Notes: generated by a model from the sequence alone, not told the origin. Numbered from the stretch's first letter, positions 17,721 through 26,468 are shown. The stretch: DNA of 64,000 nt from Alphaproteobacteria bacterium (GCA_030425185.1 JAUIAU010000010.1:1-64000), one strand, 5' to 3'. A program made the numbers and translations.

Positions 17721-17793
17721 GGCAAGCCTTTCTCTAGCGTCTCGTGCCCGAATATAGGCAATGCGCCCGGCCGCCGCTACAGCCGCGAAGGGG

Positions 17794-18708
17794 TTAACGT
17801 CGCGGGGTTTTCCCCCTCGGGGGGCGCCCGCCCGCGCCGCCGGGCCCCGCCGCCGGTTTCCGCCCCGGCGCCTTGCCGGGTCCCCGGGTCTGCCCCGGCT
17901 TCGGGCCCGCGCCCGGTTTCCCCGGCGTCTTGCCGCGCTGCGCCTTCGGCTTCAGCGGCGCGGGCGCGTCCGGGGCAAGGCCCAGCTGGTCCCGCACGAT
18001 CTTCGGCCGGATCTCCTCGACCTGGCCCGGCTCCAGCCCGTCGAGGCGGAACGGCCCGTAGCTGATCCGGATCAGCCGGTTCACCGCCAGTCCCAGCGCC
18101 GACATCGCCCGCCGGATCTCGCGGTTCTTGCCCTCGCGCAGGCCCACCGTCAGCCAGGCATTCGCCCCCTGCTGGCGGTCGAGCGTCACCTCCATCGGCT
18201 GGAACCGCTCGCCCTCGACCTCGATCCCGCGCCGCAGCCGGTCGAGGAGCGCCTCGTCGGGCTGGCCGTTGACCCGGACCCGGTAGCGCCGGAGCCAGCC
18301 GGTCGAGGGCAGTTCCAGCCGCCGCTTGATTGCGCCGTCATTGGTCAGCAGCAGCAACCCTTCCGAGTTCAGGTCCAGCCGCCCGACCGAGACCACGCGC
18401 GGCATCTCGGGCGGCAGCGCGTCGAACACCGTCTCGCGCCCCTTCTCGTCCTTCGCCGAGGTCACGAGGCCCAGCGGCTTGTAGTACCGCCAGAGCCGCG
18501 GCGGCTCCGGCTCCTTCAGGGGCTGGCCCTCCACGGTGATCCGGTCGCGCTCGGTCACGTTCAGCGCGGGGCTGTCCACGGTCTTGCCGTTCACCGCGAC
18601 CTTGCCGTCTCGGATCATCTCCTCAGCGGCGCGGCGCGAGGCGACACCGGCCCGGGCAAGAACCTTGGCGAGGCGCTCGCCGGGCGGAGGGGAGGGGTCG
18701 GCAGACAT
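17794..18708 (-). CDS. RluB/RsuA-type rRNA pseudouridine synthase
   Basis: 304 aa from MSADPSPPPGERLAKVLARA; the track extends it into the antisense of tadA. The N-terminal S4 RNA-binding domain (LAKVLARAGVASRRAAEEMI) is followed by the synthase domain with catalytic GRLDLNSEGLLLLTNDG (Asp in RLD) and KNREIRRAMSALG. The last ~60 residues are a basic Pro/Gly/Lys tail. It isomerises a uridine in 23S (RluB) or 16S (RsuA) rRNA; RluB is more likely by length. It diverges from tadA with 45 nt between. Confidence 0.9.
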   Translation of the reverse strand: MSADPSPPPGERLAKVLARAGVASRRAAEEMIRDGKVAVNGKTVDSPALNVTERDRITVEGQPLKEPEPPRLWRYYKPLGLVTSAKDEKGRETVFDALPPEMPRVVSVGRLDLNSEGLLLLTNDGAIKRRLELPSTGWLRRYRVRVNGQPDEALLDRLRRGIEVEGERFQPMEVTLDRQQGANAWLTVGLREGKNREIRRAMSALGLAVNRLIRISYGPFRLDGLEPGQVEEIRPKIVRDQLGLAPDAPAPLKPKAQRGKTPGKPGAGPKPGQTRGPGKAPGRKPAAGPGGAGGRPPRGKTPRR

Positions 18709-18753
18709 GGGCGGCCTCTTGCGGGGCGGGAGAATTCCCGGCATCCCCGATCC

Positions 18754-19212
18754 ATGACCCCGTTTCGCCCCCATATGCAAGCCGCGCTCGACGAGGCCCG
18801 CGCCGCCGCCCGGCGCGGCGAGGTGCCGGTGGGCGCGGTCCTGGTGGGCCCGGACGGGCAGGTGCTGGCCCGCGCGGGCAACCGCACGCGCGAAGGCCAC
18901 GACCCCACGGCGCATGCCGAGATCCGGGTGATCCGCGACGCCTGCGCCACCCTCGGGACCGAGCGTCTGCCGGGCTGCGATCTCTACGTCACGCTGGAGC
19001 CCTGCGCGATGTGCGCCGCCGCCATCGCCGCCGCCCGCATCGCCCGGCTCTACTACGGCGCCGACGACCCGAAGTCGGGCGGCGTCCGCCACGGCGCCCG
19101 GGTCTTCGCCCATCCGCAGGCGCACCATGTCCCCGAGGTCTATGACGGTATCGCCGCGCGCGAGGCCGAGGACCTGTTGCGCGACTTCTTCCGGGGACTG
19201 CGCGACAACTGA
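18754..19212 (+). CDS. tadA: tRNA-specific adenosine deaminase
   Basis: 152 aa, MTPFRPHMQAALDEARAAAR; the 483-aa track ORF is a shadow upstream of this ATG. Zinc-dependent deaminase motifs are His54-Ala-Glu56 (HAEIRVI) and PCAMC (Cys84, Cys87). It converts A34 to inosine in tRNA-Arg(ACG), needed to read CGN codons. Length matches TadA. It is divergent from the pseudouridine synthase gene. Downstream lies a repeat island before epmA. Confidence 0.95.
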   Translation: MTPFRPHMQAALDEARAAARRGEVPVGAVLVGPDGQVLARAGNRTREGHDPTAHAEIRVIRDACATLGTERLPGCDLYVTLEPCAMCAAAIAAARIARLYYGADDPKSGGVRHGARVFAHPQAHHVPEVYDGIAAREAEDLLRDFFRGLRDN

Positions 19213-19222
19213 CGCCGCCTGT

Positions 19223-19245
19223 CCTTCTTCTTGGGCGAAATACTC
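19223..19245 (-). repeat. dispersed 3'-end repeat, copy a
   Basis: On the minus strand this reads GAGTATTTCGCCCAAGAAG followed by AAGG. It starts 11 nt after the tadA stop. It is one of five near-identical copies in the window. Confidence 0.7.
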
Positions 19246-19325
19246 CGGGGGGCGCGCGCCCGCTCGGGCGCGCGGCGGGGGGCAGAGCCCCCCGGTCCGG
19301 CCTGCGGCCGGAGCGCTTCGCGCCT
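19246..19325. repeat. hairpin-dense GC island between two repeat copies
   Basis: About 80 nt made mostly of consecutive inverted repeats: GCGCGCGCCC with GGGCGCGCGG, GGGGGGC with AGAG loop and CCCCCC, CCGGCC with GGCCGG, and GCGC-TT-CGCGC. It lies between the convergent tadA and epmA genes, flanked by inverted copies a and b of the dispersed repeat. It probably serves as a bidirectional transcript-end structure. Confidence 0.55.
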
Positions 19326-19348
19326 GAGTATTTGGGCCAAGAAGAAGG
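19326..19348 (+). repeat. dispersed 3'-end repeat, copy b
   Basis: GAGTATTTGGGCCAAGAAG plus AAGG on the plus strand, 10 nt beyond the epmA stop codon. It is inverted relative to copy a. Confidence 0.7.
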
Positions 19349-19357
19349 GGCGGGCGC

Positions 19358-20389
19358 TCAGGCCACCGGCACCCATTGCACGGCGTCGATCGAGGGTGCG
19401 GCGGTGGCCAGCATCACCAGCCGGTCGAACCCCAGCGCGATGCCGCTCGCGGGCGGCATCAGCGCCAGCGCGGCGAGGAAGTCCTCGTCCAGCGGGTAGC
19501 GTTCGCCGTAGACCCGCGCCTTTTCGTCCATCTCGGCCTCGAAGCGGCGGCGCTGTTCGGCCGGATCGGTCAGTTCGCCGAAGCCGTTCGCCACCTCGAC
19601 GCCGCAGACGTAGAGCTCGAAGCGCTCGGCCACCCTCGGGTCGTCCTCCGCGCGCCGCGCCAGCGCGGCCTCGGCCGCCGGGTAGCGGTCGAGCAGCGTG
19701 GCCCGCCCGTGGCCGAGCCGCGGTTCGACTTTCTCGACCAGCACCCGGCTCAGCATGTCGGACCAGGTGTCATCGGGCGCGGACCGCAGGCCCCGGGCCG
19801 CCATCTGCGCGGCCAGCGCGGCGGCGTCGGGCGTGCCGTCCCCGGCCAGCGTCGCCAGCAGGTCGATCCCGGCATGGCGCGCCAGCGCCTCGGCCACGCT
19901 CAGCCGCTCGGGCGCGGCGAGCGGGTCGCAGGACGAGGTGCCGTGGCGCAGGAGCGCGCTGCCCGCGGCCTCCGCGGCCAGCCGCAGAAGGGCGCTGCAG
20001 TCGGCCATCAGCGTCTCGTAGCCCTCGCGGGCGCGGTACCATTCCAGCATTGTGAACTCGGGCGCATGCAGCCGCCCGCGCTCCCGGTTCCGCCAGACCG
20101 GGGCGAAGGTCACGATCCGCGTCTCGCCCGCCGCCAGCAGCTTCTTCATCGAGAATTCGGGCGAGGTATGCAGGTAGTAGCGCCGCGCCGTGCCGTCCGG
20201 GCCGAGCGCCTCGGTCGCGAAGGCGTGCAGGTGGGCCTCGTTGCCCGGGCTGACCTGCAGGCCGGGCGTCTCGACCTCGAGGAAGCCCTGCGCCCCGAAC
20301 CAGGCGCGCAGGCTGTCGCGGATCCGGGCGCGCGCCAGCAGGGCCGGGCGGCGGTCGGCGTGGCGGTCGGGCGACCAGAACGGCGTCAT
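19358..20389 (-). CDS. epmA: EF-P--(R)-beta-lysine ligase
   Basis: 343 aa, a class II lysyl-tRNA-synthetase-like catalytic domain without the anticodon-binding domain. Motif 2 region is FAPVWRNRERGRLHAPEFTM, and motif 3 is GIALGFDRLVML at the C-terminus. Also seen are FLEVETPGLQVSPGNEAHLH and YLHTSPEFSMKKLLAAG, typical of EpmA/PoxA/GenX. It attaches beta-lysine to the conserved Lys of EF-P. It is divergent from efp, which supports the assignment. No epmB (lysine 2,3-aminomutase) gene is adjacent. Confidence 0.93.
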   Translation of the reverse strand: MTPFWSPDRHADRRPALLARARIRDSLRAWFGAQGFLEVETPGLQVSPGNEAHLHAFATEALGPDGTARRYYLHTSPEFSMKKLLAAGETRIVTFAPVWRNRERGRLHAPEFTMLEWYRAREGYETLMADCSALLRLAAEAAGSALLRHGTSSCDPLAAPERLSVAEALARHAGIDLLATLAGDGTPDAAALAAQMAARGLRSAPDDTWSDMLSRVLVEKVEPRLGHGRATLLDRYPAAEAALARRAEDDPRVAERFELYVCGVEVANGFGELTDPAEQRRRFEAEMDEKARVYGERYPLDEDFLAALALMPPASGIALGFDRLVMLATAAPSIDAVQWVPVA

Positions 20390-20502
20390 CTCGCGGCTCC
20401 TGCGCGGCGGGGGGCTGGCGATTTCCCGAAAGATGCGCTAGGCGCGCGTGGGAATGCGCCCGGCCCTAGCCGCCGACGGCGTCTAGGACAAGGACCCGAC
20501 CG

Positions 20503-21069
20503 ATGAAAGTGATCGCATCCAGCCTGCGCAAGGGCAACGTCGTCGAGATGGACGGCAAGCTCTATGTCGTTCTGACCGCACAGAACTTCCACCCCGGCAA
20601 GGGCACGCCCGTGACCCAGGTGGACATGCGCCGCATCTCGGACGGCACCAAGGTTTCGGAGCGCTGGCGCACCACCGAGCAGGTCGAGAAGGCCAACGTC
20701 GACGAGCGCGAGTACGACTATCTCTACAGCGACGGCGAGGGCTTCCACTTCATGGAGCCCGAGACCTACGAGCAGATCACCGTCACCGAGGACGTGATCG
20801 GCGACACCAAGGTCTACCTGCAGGAAGGCATGCGGGTCTATCTCAAGACCTACGAGGGCGTCGGCATCGCCATCGAGGTGCCGCAGAAGATCACCGTCGA
20901 GATCACCGAGACCGAGCCGGTGGTGAAGGGCCAGACCGCGTCCTCGTCCTACAAGCCCGCGATGTGCGACAACGGCCTGCGCGTGATGGTGCCGCCGCAT
21001 ATCTCGGCCGGGACCCGGATCGTGATCAACACCGAGGACAACTCCTACGTCGAGCGCGCCAAGGACTGA
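20503..21069 (+). CDS. efp: elongation factor P
   Basis: 188 aa, the standard EF-P length with three beta-barrel domains. The modified loop reads [10 protein letters not shown], with acceptor Lys33. The C-terminal signature [20 protein letters not shown] is intact. EF-P relieves ribosome stalling at polyproline stretches. Its probable ligase EpmA is encoded divergently next door, and a strong intrinsic terminator follows. GGACAAGGA precedes the ATG. Confidence 0.97.
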   Translation: MKVIASSLRKGNVVEMDGKLYVVLTAQNFHPGKGTPVTQVDMRRISDGTKVSERWRTTEQVEKANVDEREYDYLYSDGEGFHFMEPETYEQITVTEDVIGDTKVYLQEGMRVYLKTYEGVGIAIEVPQKITVEITETEPVVKGQTASSSYKPAMCDNGLRVMVPPHISAGTRIVINTEDNSYVERAKD

Positions 21070-21093
21070 GCGCGACCCGGCCGGAACGGACAG

Positions 21094-21125
21094 GGGGGCG
21101 GTCCCGGCGGGGCCGCCCTTTTTTT
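21094..21125 (+). terminator. intrinsic terminator after efp
   Basis: GGGCGGTCCC pairs with GGGGCCGCCC (one G-U) and is followed by seven T residues. It begins about 25 nt after the efp stop. Confidence 0.85.
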
Positions 21126-21151
21126 GAATCCGACGGCTACGGCGACTATCA

Positions 21152-21670
21152 TTGAGCCATTCGGCTTTAGGTCTCTTCAAGGGAGCACGCGACTTGGAAG
21201 ACCTCGAAGTGCGCGCAAGGCAGCTTCATCAGCGTTCAGGTGACTTCATTAGGAGTGCAAGTCATCTATGCGATCCGATACATGACGGGTGGGTGCCGTC
21301 TTCATGTTTGCTGCTTGGTTTCGCCGCAGAACTGATGGCCAAGCGGAGACTCCTCCTCCTTGGTCACGATGCAGCGACACTTAGACATCAGCCCTATGGG
21401 CACGACATCGCCAGAATGTGGAAGACCGATACCAGGCTATTCGTTGATGCCCTGGCATTGGTGGAAGAACTGAAGAAAAAACCCAACCCCGATGGTGTTG
21501 GCGAGAACTTTGACTTTCCCCTTCATTTTGAAACACTTGCACGCGCCCATTCCAGGGAAGGTGACTATTCCTTGAGATACCATGGCGGCGTACGAGAATT
21601 TGCGGATCCAAAGGCCATGTGTATCGTCCTCGGAAATCTCTGGATTTCCGAGGACGAGGCGTGTGTCTAG
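21152..21670 (+). CDS. hypothetical HEPN-like protein
   Basis: 172 aa from a TTG start (MSHSALGLFKGARDLEDLEV). There is no clear ribosome-binding site, so a shorter start is possible. It is AT-richer than its neighbours, with codons such as AGG, TTG and CTT, suggesting acquisition. The helical segment CLLLGFAAELMAKRRLLLLG followed by YGHDIARMW resembles HEPN-type proteins (AELxxKxxLxxxG...HDLxxL). The usual RxxxxH nuclease motif is not evident. It sits after the efp terminator and has no obvious operon partner. Function unknown. Confidence 0.55.
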   Translation: MSHSALGLFKGARDLEDLEVRARQLHQRSGDFIRSASHLCDPIHDGWVPSSCLLLGFAAELMAKRRLLLLGHDAATLRHQPYGHDIARMWKTDTRLFVDALALVEELKKKPNPDGVGENFDFPLHFETLARAHSREGDYSLRYHGGVREFADPKAMCIVLGNLWISEDEACV

Positions 21671-21708
21671 CTCCGGTCCGGTTGTGCTATAGAAAACTCA
21701 ATAATCTC

Positions 21709-22401
21709 CTAGACCGTCATCGCCACCATCACCTCCGGTTCGATCACCTCGACGCCGGGCAGGTTCTTGATCAGCGTCGCGGCGGACTGTTCCAGCACCG
21801 GGAAGGTCCGGTAGTGGCAGGGGACCACGGTGCGAAAGTCGAAGAAGGTCCGCGCCGCGTAGGCCGCGCGCGCCATGTCCATGGTGTAGTGCCCGCCCGC
21901 GCAGAGGATGCCGACATCCGGGTGGTGCAGGTCGTTCCAGACGCCCATGTCGGCGGTCACGTCGGTATCGCCCGAGACGTAGACCGTCCGGCCCTCGCCC
22001 GAGATCATGAACCCCGCCTCGGCCCCGGCATAGACCGGCCCGTTCGGCCCGGAGAGGGACGAGGAATGCACCGCGCCCACCATCGTCACCCGGACCTCGC
22101 CCAGCGTGATGGTCCCACCCTTGTTGAAGCCGATGCCCTCGACCCCCTCGCTGGCCTGCCAGTGCGAGATCAGGTCGTAGATGCCCGCGACGGGGATCCC
22201 GGTCTCCTTCGCCAGCGCCACCGCGTCGGCGCTGTGGTCGCCATGCCCGTGGGTCACGAGGATCGCGGTCGCCCCCGCCACCGCCTCGGCACGGCGCTCG
22301 GCGGGGAACATCGGGTTGCCGGTCAGCCACGGGTCGATCAGCAGGACCTGTCCCGCGATCTCGAGCCGGAAGCCGGAATGGCCAAGCCACGTCAGTTGCA
22401 T
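21709..22401 (-). CDS. UPF0173 metallo-beta-lactamase-fold hydrolase
   Basis: 230 aa, starting MQLTWLGHSGFRLEIAG, a signature of the UPF0173/UlaG-like family. The metal-binding motif HGHGDHS (HxHxDH) is near residue 52. Further ligands are in VYVSGDTDVTADMGVW and near the C-terminal VVPCHYRTFPVL. It should be a cytosolic metal-dependent hydrolase of unknown substrate. It diverges from the ceramidase-family gene with 64 nt between. Confidence 0.9.
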   Translation of the reverse strand: MQLTWLGHSGFRLEIAGQVLLIDPWLTGNPMFPAERRAEAVAGATAILVTHGHGDHSADAVALAKETGIPVAGIYDLISHWQASEGVEGIGFNKGGTITLGEVRVTMVGAVHSSSLSGPNGPVYAGAEAGFMISGEGRTVYVSGDTDVTADMGVWNDLHHPDVGILCAGGHYTMDMARAAYAARTFFDFRTVVPCHYRTFPVLEQSAATLIKNLPGVEVIEPEVMVAMTV

Positions 22402-22465
22402 GTCGTCTCTCTCCCTCCGTCGGACTAGATTGCCCCGCGCAAGGTAACCGCAACCGGGGGGCGGA

Positions 22466-23113
22466 ATGGAAGGCTTGATGCGGCAGGTGGACGGCTATTG
22501 CGAGCGGCTGGGGCCCGAATACTGGGCCGAGCCGGTCAATGCCTGGACCAATTTCGCCTTCCTCCTCGCGGCGCTGATCATGGGCGCGCGGACGCGCGGC
22601 ATGGTGACGGGGCAGGTGCTGTCGGCCCTCCTGTTCCTGATCGGGCTGGGCAGCTGGGCCTTCCACACGCTGGCGACGGTCTGGGCCGGGATCGCGGACG
22701 TGCTGCCCATCGTGGTGTTTTCCTTCGCCTACATCTTCGTGGCCAACCGCGACTACTGGCGGATGCCCGCGGGCTGGGCGGCGCTGGCGACGGCGGGCTT
22801 CATCCCCTATGCCGCGCTGCTGATCCCGGTGCTGCAGACGGTGCCGTTCCTGTCGATCTCGGCGCAGTACTGGCCGCTGCCGCTGATGATCCTCGCCTAC
22901 GGGCTGGCCCTGCTGCGGCGCAGGGCGGACACCGGGCGCGGGCTGATCTTCGGCGCGGGGCTCCTGACGCTGTCGCTGACGGCGCGCTCGCTCGACATGG
23001 CGCTCTGCGACAGCATCCCGATCGGCACGCATTTCCTGTGGCACCTGCTCAACGCGCTGATGCTGGGCTGGATGATCGAGGTCTGGCGCCGCCACCGGCT
23101 GGCGCATCCCTGA
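22466..23113 (+). CDS. ceramidase-family integral membrane protein
   Basis: 215 aa with about seven membrane helices. The alkaline ceramidase/CREST pattern is visible: DGYCERLGPEYWAEPVNAWTN at the start (catalytic-type E and N), SWAFHTLATVWAGIADVLPI in the middle (Ser, His, Asp), and THFLWHLLNALML near the end (two His). These residues form a Zn site in CREST hydrolases. The start at 22466 or the internal Met at 22478 are both possible. The substrate in bacteria is uncertain, possibly a lipid amide. Confidence 0.85.
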   Translation: MEGLMRQVDGYCERLGPEYWAEPVNAWTNFAFLLAALIMGARTRGMVTGQVLSALLFLIGLGSWAFHTLATVWAGIADVLPIVVFSFAYIFVANRDYWRMPAGWAALATAGFIPYAALLIPVLQTVPFLSISAQYWPLPLMILAYGLALLRRRADTGRGLIFGAGLLTLSLTARSLDMALCDSIPIGTHFLWHLLNALMLGWMIEVWRRHRLAHP

Positions 23114-23185
23114 GCCGCTGCGCGCGGCTTGCAGCGCCCCGCGCGCCCCGCTAAACCCGCCGCGAACCGCCGGAAGGAACAGCCC

Positions 23186-23473
23186 ATGTCCATCGACATC
23201 GACACCGCCCGCAAGGTGGCCAAGCTGGCGCGGATCGCCGTGCCCGAGTCCGACCTGCCGAAACTCGCCGACAACCTCAGCGGCATCCTGAACTTCATGG
23301 AGCAGCTGAACGAGGTCGATGTCGAGGGCGTCGAGCCGATGACCAGCGTCACGCCGATGCGCCTCAAGCGCCGCGCCGACGTCGTGACCGACGGTGACCA
23401 GCAGGCCAAGGTCCTGTCGAACGCGCCCGACGCCCGCGAAGGCTTCTTCGCGGTCCCGAAAGTGGTGGAGTGA
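23186..23473 (+). CDS. gatC: aspartyl/glutamyl-tRNA amidotransferase subunit C
   Basis: 95 aa, [20 protein letters not shown], with AAGGA upstream. Typical GatC features are [19 protein letters not shown] and the terminal [11 protein letters not shown]. It belongs to the GatCAB complex that amidates Glu-tRNA-Gln or Asp-tRNA-Asn. It lies immediately upstream of gatA. gatB is not in this window. Confidence 0.95.
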   Translation: MSIDIDTARKVAKLARIAVPESDLPKLADNLSGILNFMEQLNEVDVEGVEPMTSVTPMRLKRRADVVTDGDQQAKVLSNAPDAREGFFAVPKVVE

Positions 23474-23475
23474 TC

Positions 23476-24963
23476 ATGTCCGAGCTGTCCCGCCTGACCA
23501 TCGCCGAGGCCCGCGACCGCCTCGCCGCCCGCGAGATCACCGCCGTCGAGCTGACCGAGGCCTGCCTCGCGCAGATCGAGGCCGCCGACGCGCTGGGCGC
23601 CTTCGTCCACAAGACCCCCGAGATCGCGCTCGAGCGCGCCCGCGCCGCCGATGCCCGCATCGCGGCGGGCGAGGCCAAGCCGATGACCGGTATCCCGGTC
23701 GGCATCAAGGACCTGTTCTGCACGAAGGGCGTGCCCAGCCAGGCCGCCTCGCGCATCCTCGAAGGCTTCCGCCCCGAGTACGAGTCGACCGTCAGCCAGC
23801 AGCTGGCCGACGCCGGCGCGGTGATGCTGGGCAAGCTGAACATGGACGAGTTCGCGATGGGCTCGTCGAACGAGACCTCGGTCTACGGCAACGCAGTCAA
23901 CCCGTGGCGGCGCGGCAACGACGAGACCGCGCTGACGCCCGGCGGCTCGTCCGGCGGCTCGGCCTCGGCGGTGGCCGCCGACCTCTGCCTCGCCGCGACC
24001 GGCACCGACACCGGCGGCTCGATCCGCCAGCCTGCCGCCTTCACCGGCATCGTGGGGCTCAAGCCCACCTACGGGCGCTGTTCGCGCTGGGGCATCGTGG
24101 CCTTCGCCTCCTCGCTCGACCAGGCCGGACCGATGACCAAGACGGTGCGCGACGCCGCGATCATGGGCGCGGCGATGATGGGTCACGACCCGAAGGACTC
24201 GACCTCCGCCGACCTGGCCGTGCCCGACTTCGAGGCGATGCTGACCGGCGACATCCGAGGCAAGGTCATCGGCATTCCGAAGGAATACCGCATGGACGGC
24301 ATGCCGTCCGAGATCGAGGCGCTCTGGCAGCAGGGCGCGGAGATGCTGCGCGACGCCGGGGCCGAGCTGCGCGACATCTCGCTGCCGCACACGAAGTACG
24401 CGCTGCCCGCCTATTACGTCATCGCGCCGGCCGAGGCCTCGTCGAACCTCGCGCGCTACGACGGCGTGCGCTTCGGGCACCGGGCGAAGCTGGCGCAGGG
24501 CGACGGCATCACCGAGATGTACGAGAAGACGCGCGCCGAGGGCTTCGGCCCCGAGGTGCAGCGCCGCGTGATGATCGGCACTTACGTGCTGTCGGCGGGC
24601 TTCTACGACGCCTATTACAACCGCGCCCGCAAGGTCCGCGCCCTGATCAAGAAGGACTTCGACGACGTCTTCGCGGCAGGTGTCGACGCGATCCTGACGC
24701 CCGCCACCCCCTCGGCCGCCTTCGGGCTGGGCGAGATGGCCGAGGCCGACCCGGTGCAGATGTATCTCAACGACGTCTTCACGGTCACCGTGAACCTCGC
24801 CGGACTGCCCGGCATCAGCGTGCCCGCGGGCCTCGACGCGCAGGGCCTGCCGCTCGGACTGCAGCTGATCGGCCGCCCGTGGGACGAGGGCGATCTGCTG
24901 AATACCGCCTACGCGCTCGAGCAAGCCGCGGGATTCGTGGCAAAACCCGCGCGCTGGTGGTAG
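23476..24963 (+). CDS. gatA: aspartyl/glutamyl-tRNA amidotransferase subunit A
   Basis: 495 aa from ATG 23476; GTG 23470 overlaps the gatC stop and is less likely given GGTGGAG just upstream of the ATG. It is an amidase-signature protein. The catalytic Lys is in VGIKDLFCT, and the Ser-rich motif is [13 protein letters not shown] with downstream Ser in [12 protein letters not shown]. It releases ammonia from glutamine for tRNA amidation. Two nt separate it from gatC, an operon. Confidence 0.96.
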   Translation: MSELSRLTIAEARDRLAAREITAVELTEACLAQIEAADALGAFVHKTPEIALERARAADARIAAGEAKPMTGIPVGIKDLFCTKGVPSQAASRILEGFRPEYESTVSQQLADAGAVMLGKLNMDEFAMGSSNETSVYGNAVNPWRRGNDETALTPGGSSGGSASAVAADLCLAATGTDTGGSIRQPAAFTGIVGLKPTYGRCSRWGIVAFASSLDQAGPMTKTVRDAAIMGAAMMGHDPKDSTSADLAVPDFEAMLTGDIRGKVIGIPKEYRMDGMPSEIEALWQQGAEMLRDAGAELRDISLPHTKYALPAYYVIAPAEASSNLARYDGVRFGHRAKLAQGDGITEMYEKTRAEGFGPEVQRRVMIGTYVLSAGFYDAYYNRARKVRALIKKDFDDVFAAGVDAILTPATPSAAFGLGEMAEADPVQMYLNDVFTVTVNLAGLPGISVPAGLDAQGLPLGLQLIGRPWDEGDLLNTAYALEQAAGFVAKPARWW

Positions 24964-24998
24964 GATTGCCGACAGGCAGGACGAACCGGGCAGGGGCG

Positions 24999-25739
24999 AT
25001 GCGCAGCACCATCCTTCTTCTTGCGGCAGCCGCGACGGTTGCCGCCTGCACAACGTCCGTTCCCGACAGCGGGGCGGAGGCCACCGGGGTCGGCTTCGGC
25101 GACTACCGCAGCTACCAGCAGCAGCGCGAGGCCGAGCTGGCCGGACGCGCCACCGCGGGCCTCGGCACGCCGGTCTCGGGCGAACGCGCGCCCCTGAGCG
25201 CGCTCGCCCCCGCCGCCACCCCGCAGACCGAGGCCGAGCGCCTCGCCGCCGAGACCCGGGCGACGCTCGGCATCGGCACCACGCCCGCCGCCGCCCCCGT
25301 GACGACCGCCGCCGCCGCCCCGGCCGCCCCCGCGGGCCCGGTGCGCCTGTCTGACGAGAACAGCTTCGAGGCCGTCGCCGCCCGCGAGACGATCGAGAGC
25401 GACCGCGCCCGTCTCGAAGAGCGCCGCGCCGAGTTCGAGGTCGTGCAGCCGACCGCGCTGCCGCAGCGCCCGGGTGATACCGGGCCGAACATCGTCGCCT
25501 ACGCGCTGGCGACCAGCCACCCGCGCGGGCAGGCGCTCTACCGCCGGGTCACGCTCTTCGGCGGCGACGCGCGCAACTGCAACCGCTACTCGAACGCCAA
25601 CGAGGCGCAGGAGGTCTTCCTCGCCGCCGGCGGCCCCGAGCGCGACCGCCATGGCCTCGACCCGGACGGCGACGGCTATGCCTGCGGCTGGGACCCGACC
25701 CCGTTCCGGCTGGCGGCGCAGGCCCGGCAAGGCAACTGA
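24999..25739 (+). CDS. lipoprotein with excalibur-like C-terminus
   Basis: 246 aa. The signal ends in a lipobox (TVAAC). A low-complexity Ala/Pro linker spans about residues 60-120. The C-terminal region has CNRYSNANEAQEVFLAAGG and LDPDGDGYACGWDPTPFR, matching the excalibur calcium-binding pattern (DxDxDGxxCE-like with paired Cys). It should be an envelope-attached protein. Its stop overlaps the start of the downstream amidase, so the two are probably made together. Confidence 0.8.
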   Translation: MRSTILLLAAAATVAACTTSVPDSGAEATGVGFGDYRSYQQQREAELAGRATAGLGTPVSGERAPLSALAPAATPQTEAERLAAETRATLGIGTTPAAAPVTTAAAAPAAPAGPVRLSDENSFEAVAARETIESDRARLEERRAEFEVVQPTALPQRPGDTGPNIVAYALATSHPRGQALYRRVTLFGGDARNCNRYSNANEAQEVFLAAGGPERDRHGLDPDGDGYACGWDPTPFRLAAQARQGN

Positions 25740-26437
25740 TCCCGATCCGGCATCCCTCGCCCAACCACGGGCCGCGGCGCGACGGGCTCCGCCCCGGCCT
25801 CGTCGTCCTGCACTACACCGCGATGGACAGCGCCACCGGCGCCCGCGACTGGCTCTGCGCGCCCGAGGCCGAGGTCTCGGCGCATTACCTCGTCGACCGC
25901 GACGGCACCGTCTGGCAGCTGGTGGACGAGGAGCTGCGCGCCTGGCACGCCGGCGCCGGGGCCTGGGACGGGCAGGGCGATGTCAACTCGCGCTCGATCG
26001 GCATCGAACTGGTGAACACCGGGACCGAACCCTTCGCCGAGCCCCTGATGCGCGCCCTCGAGGCGCTGCTGCCCGGCATCCTCGCGCGCTGGGCGATCCC
26101 GCCCGCGGGGGTCATCGCCCATTCCGACATGGCCCCGGGCCGCAAGATCGACCCGGGTCCCCGCTTCGACTGGGCGCGCCTCGCGCGCGGCGGCCTCGCG
26201 CTCTGGCCCGCCGTCCTGCCTCCCGGCCCGCCCGAGGACCCCGATCCCGCGCGCTTCGCCGCCCGCCTGAGCGCCATCGGCTACCCGGAGGCGGACCCGG
26301 CGACGCGGCTCGCCGCCTTCCGCCTGCGTACGCGGCACGGCGCGCCCGGCCCGCTCGACGCGACCGACATGGACCTCGCGCGGCGCTGGCTCGTTCTTCT
26401 TGGCAAAAATACTCATGATCCCGCCCTTTCCGTTTGA
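25736..26437 (+). CDS. N-acetylmuramoyl-L-alanine amidase (AmpD-like), probable CTG start
   Basis: The track ORF starts at ATG 25823, but this omits VVLHYT, which carries the first zinc-ligand His of Amidase_2 enzymes. The frame stays open upstream through IRHPSPNHGPRR, a family-like N-terminus. The only sensible start is CTG at 25736, overlapping the preceding stop (CTGA); no in-frame ATG/GTG/TTG exists there. The other ligands are seen in GVIAHSDMAPGRKIDPGPRF (His and Asp). It cleaves the muramic-acid-peptide amide bond and is probably cytosolic, with no signal peptide. About 233 aa. Confidence 0.8.
   Translation: MIPIRHPSPNHGPRRDGLRPGLVVLHYTAMDSATGARDWLCAPEAEVSAHYLVDRDGTVWQLVDEELRAWHAGAGAWDGQGDVNSRSIGIELVNTGTEPFAEPLMRALEALLPGILARWAIPPAGVIAHSDMAPGRKIDPGPRFDWARLARGGLALWPAVLPPGPPEDPDPARFAARLSAIGYPEADPATRLAAFRLRTRHGAPGPLDATDMDLARRWLVLLGKNTHDPALSV
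26394..26414 (-). repeat. dispersed 3'-end repeat, copy c
   Basis: On the minus strand GAGTATTTTTGCCAAGAAG plus AA. It lies inside the last codons of the amidase gene, so the amidase C-terminus (LVLLGKNTHDP) is encoded by the repeat. Confidence 0.7.
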
Positions 26438-26444
26438 CCGGACG

Positions 26445-26466
26445 CCGGGGGCGGAGTAGCCCCCGG
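26445..26466. other. 8-bp perfect hairpin before rnpB
   Basis: CCGGGGGC (26445-26452), loop GGAGTA, GCCCCCGG (26459-26466). It follows the amidase stop and sits directly upstream of RNase P RNA. It is similar to the GGGGGGC-AGAG-CCCCCC hairpin beside repeat copy a. Confidence 0.5.
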
Positions 26467-26468
26467 AC

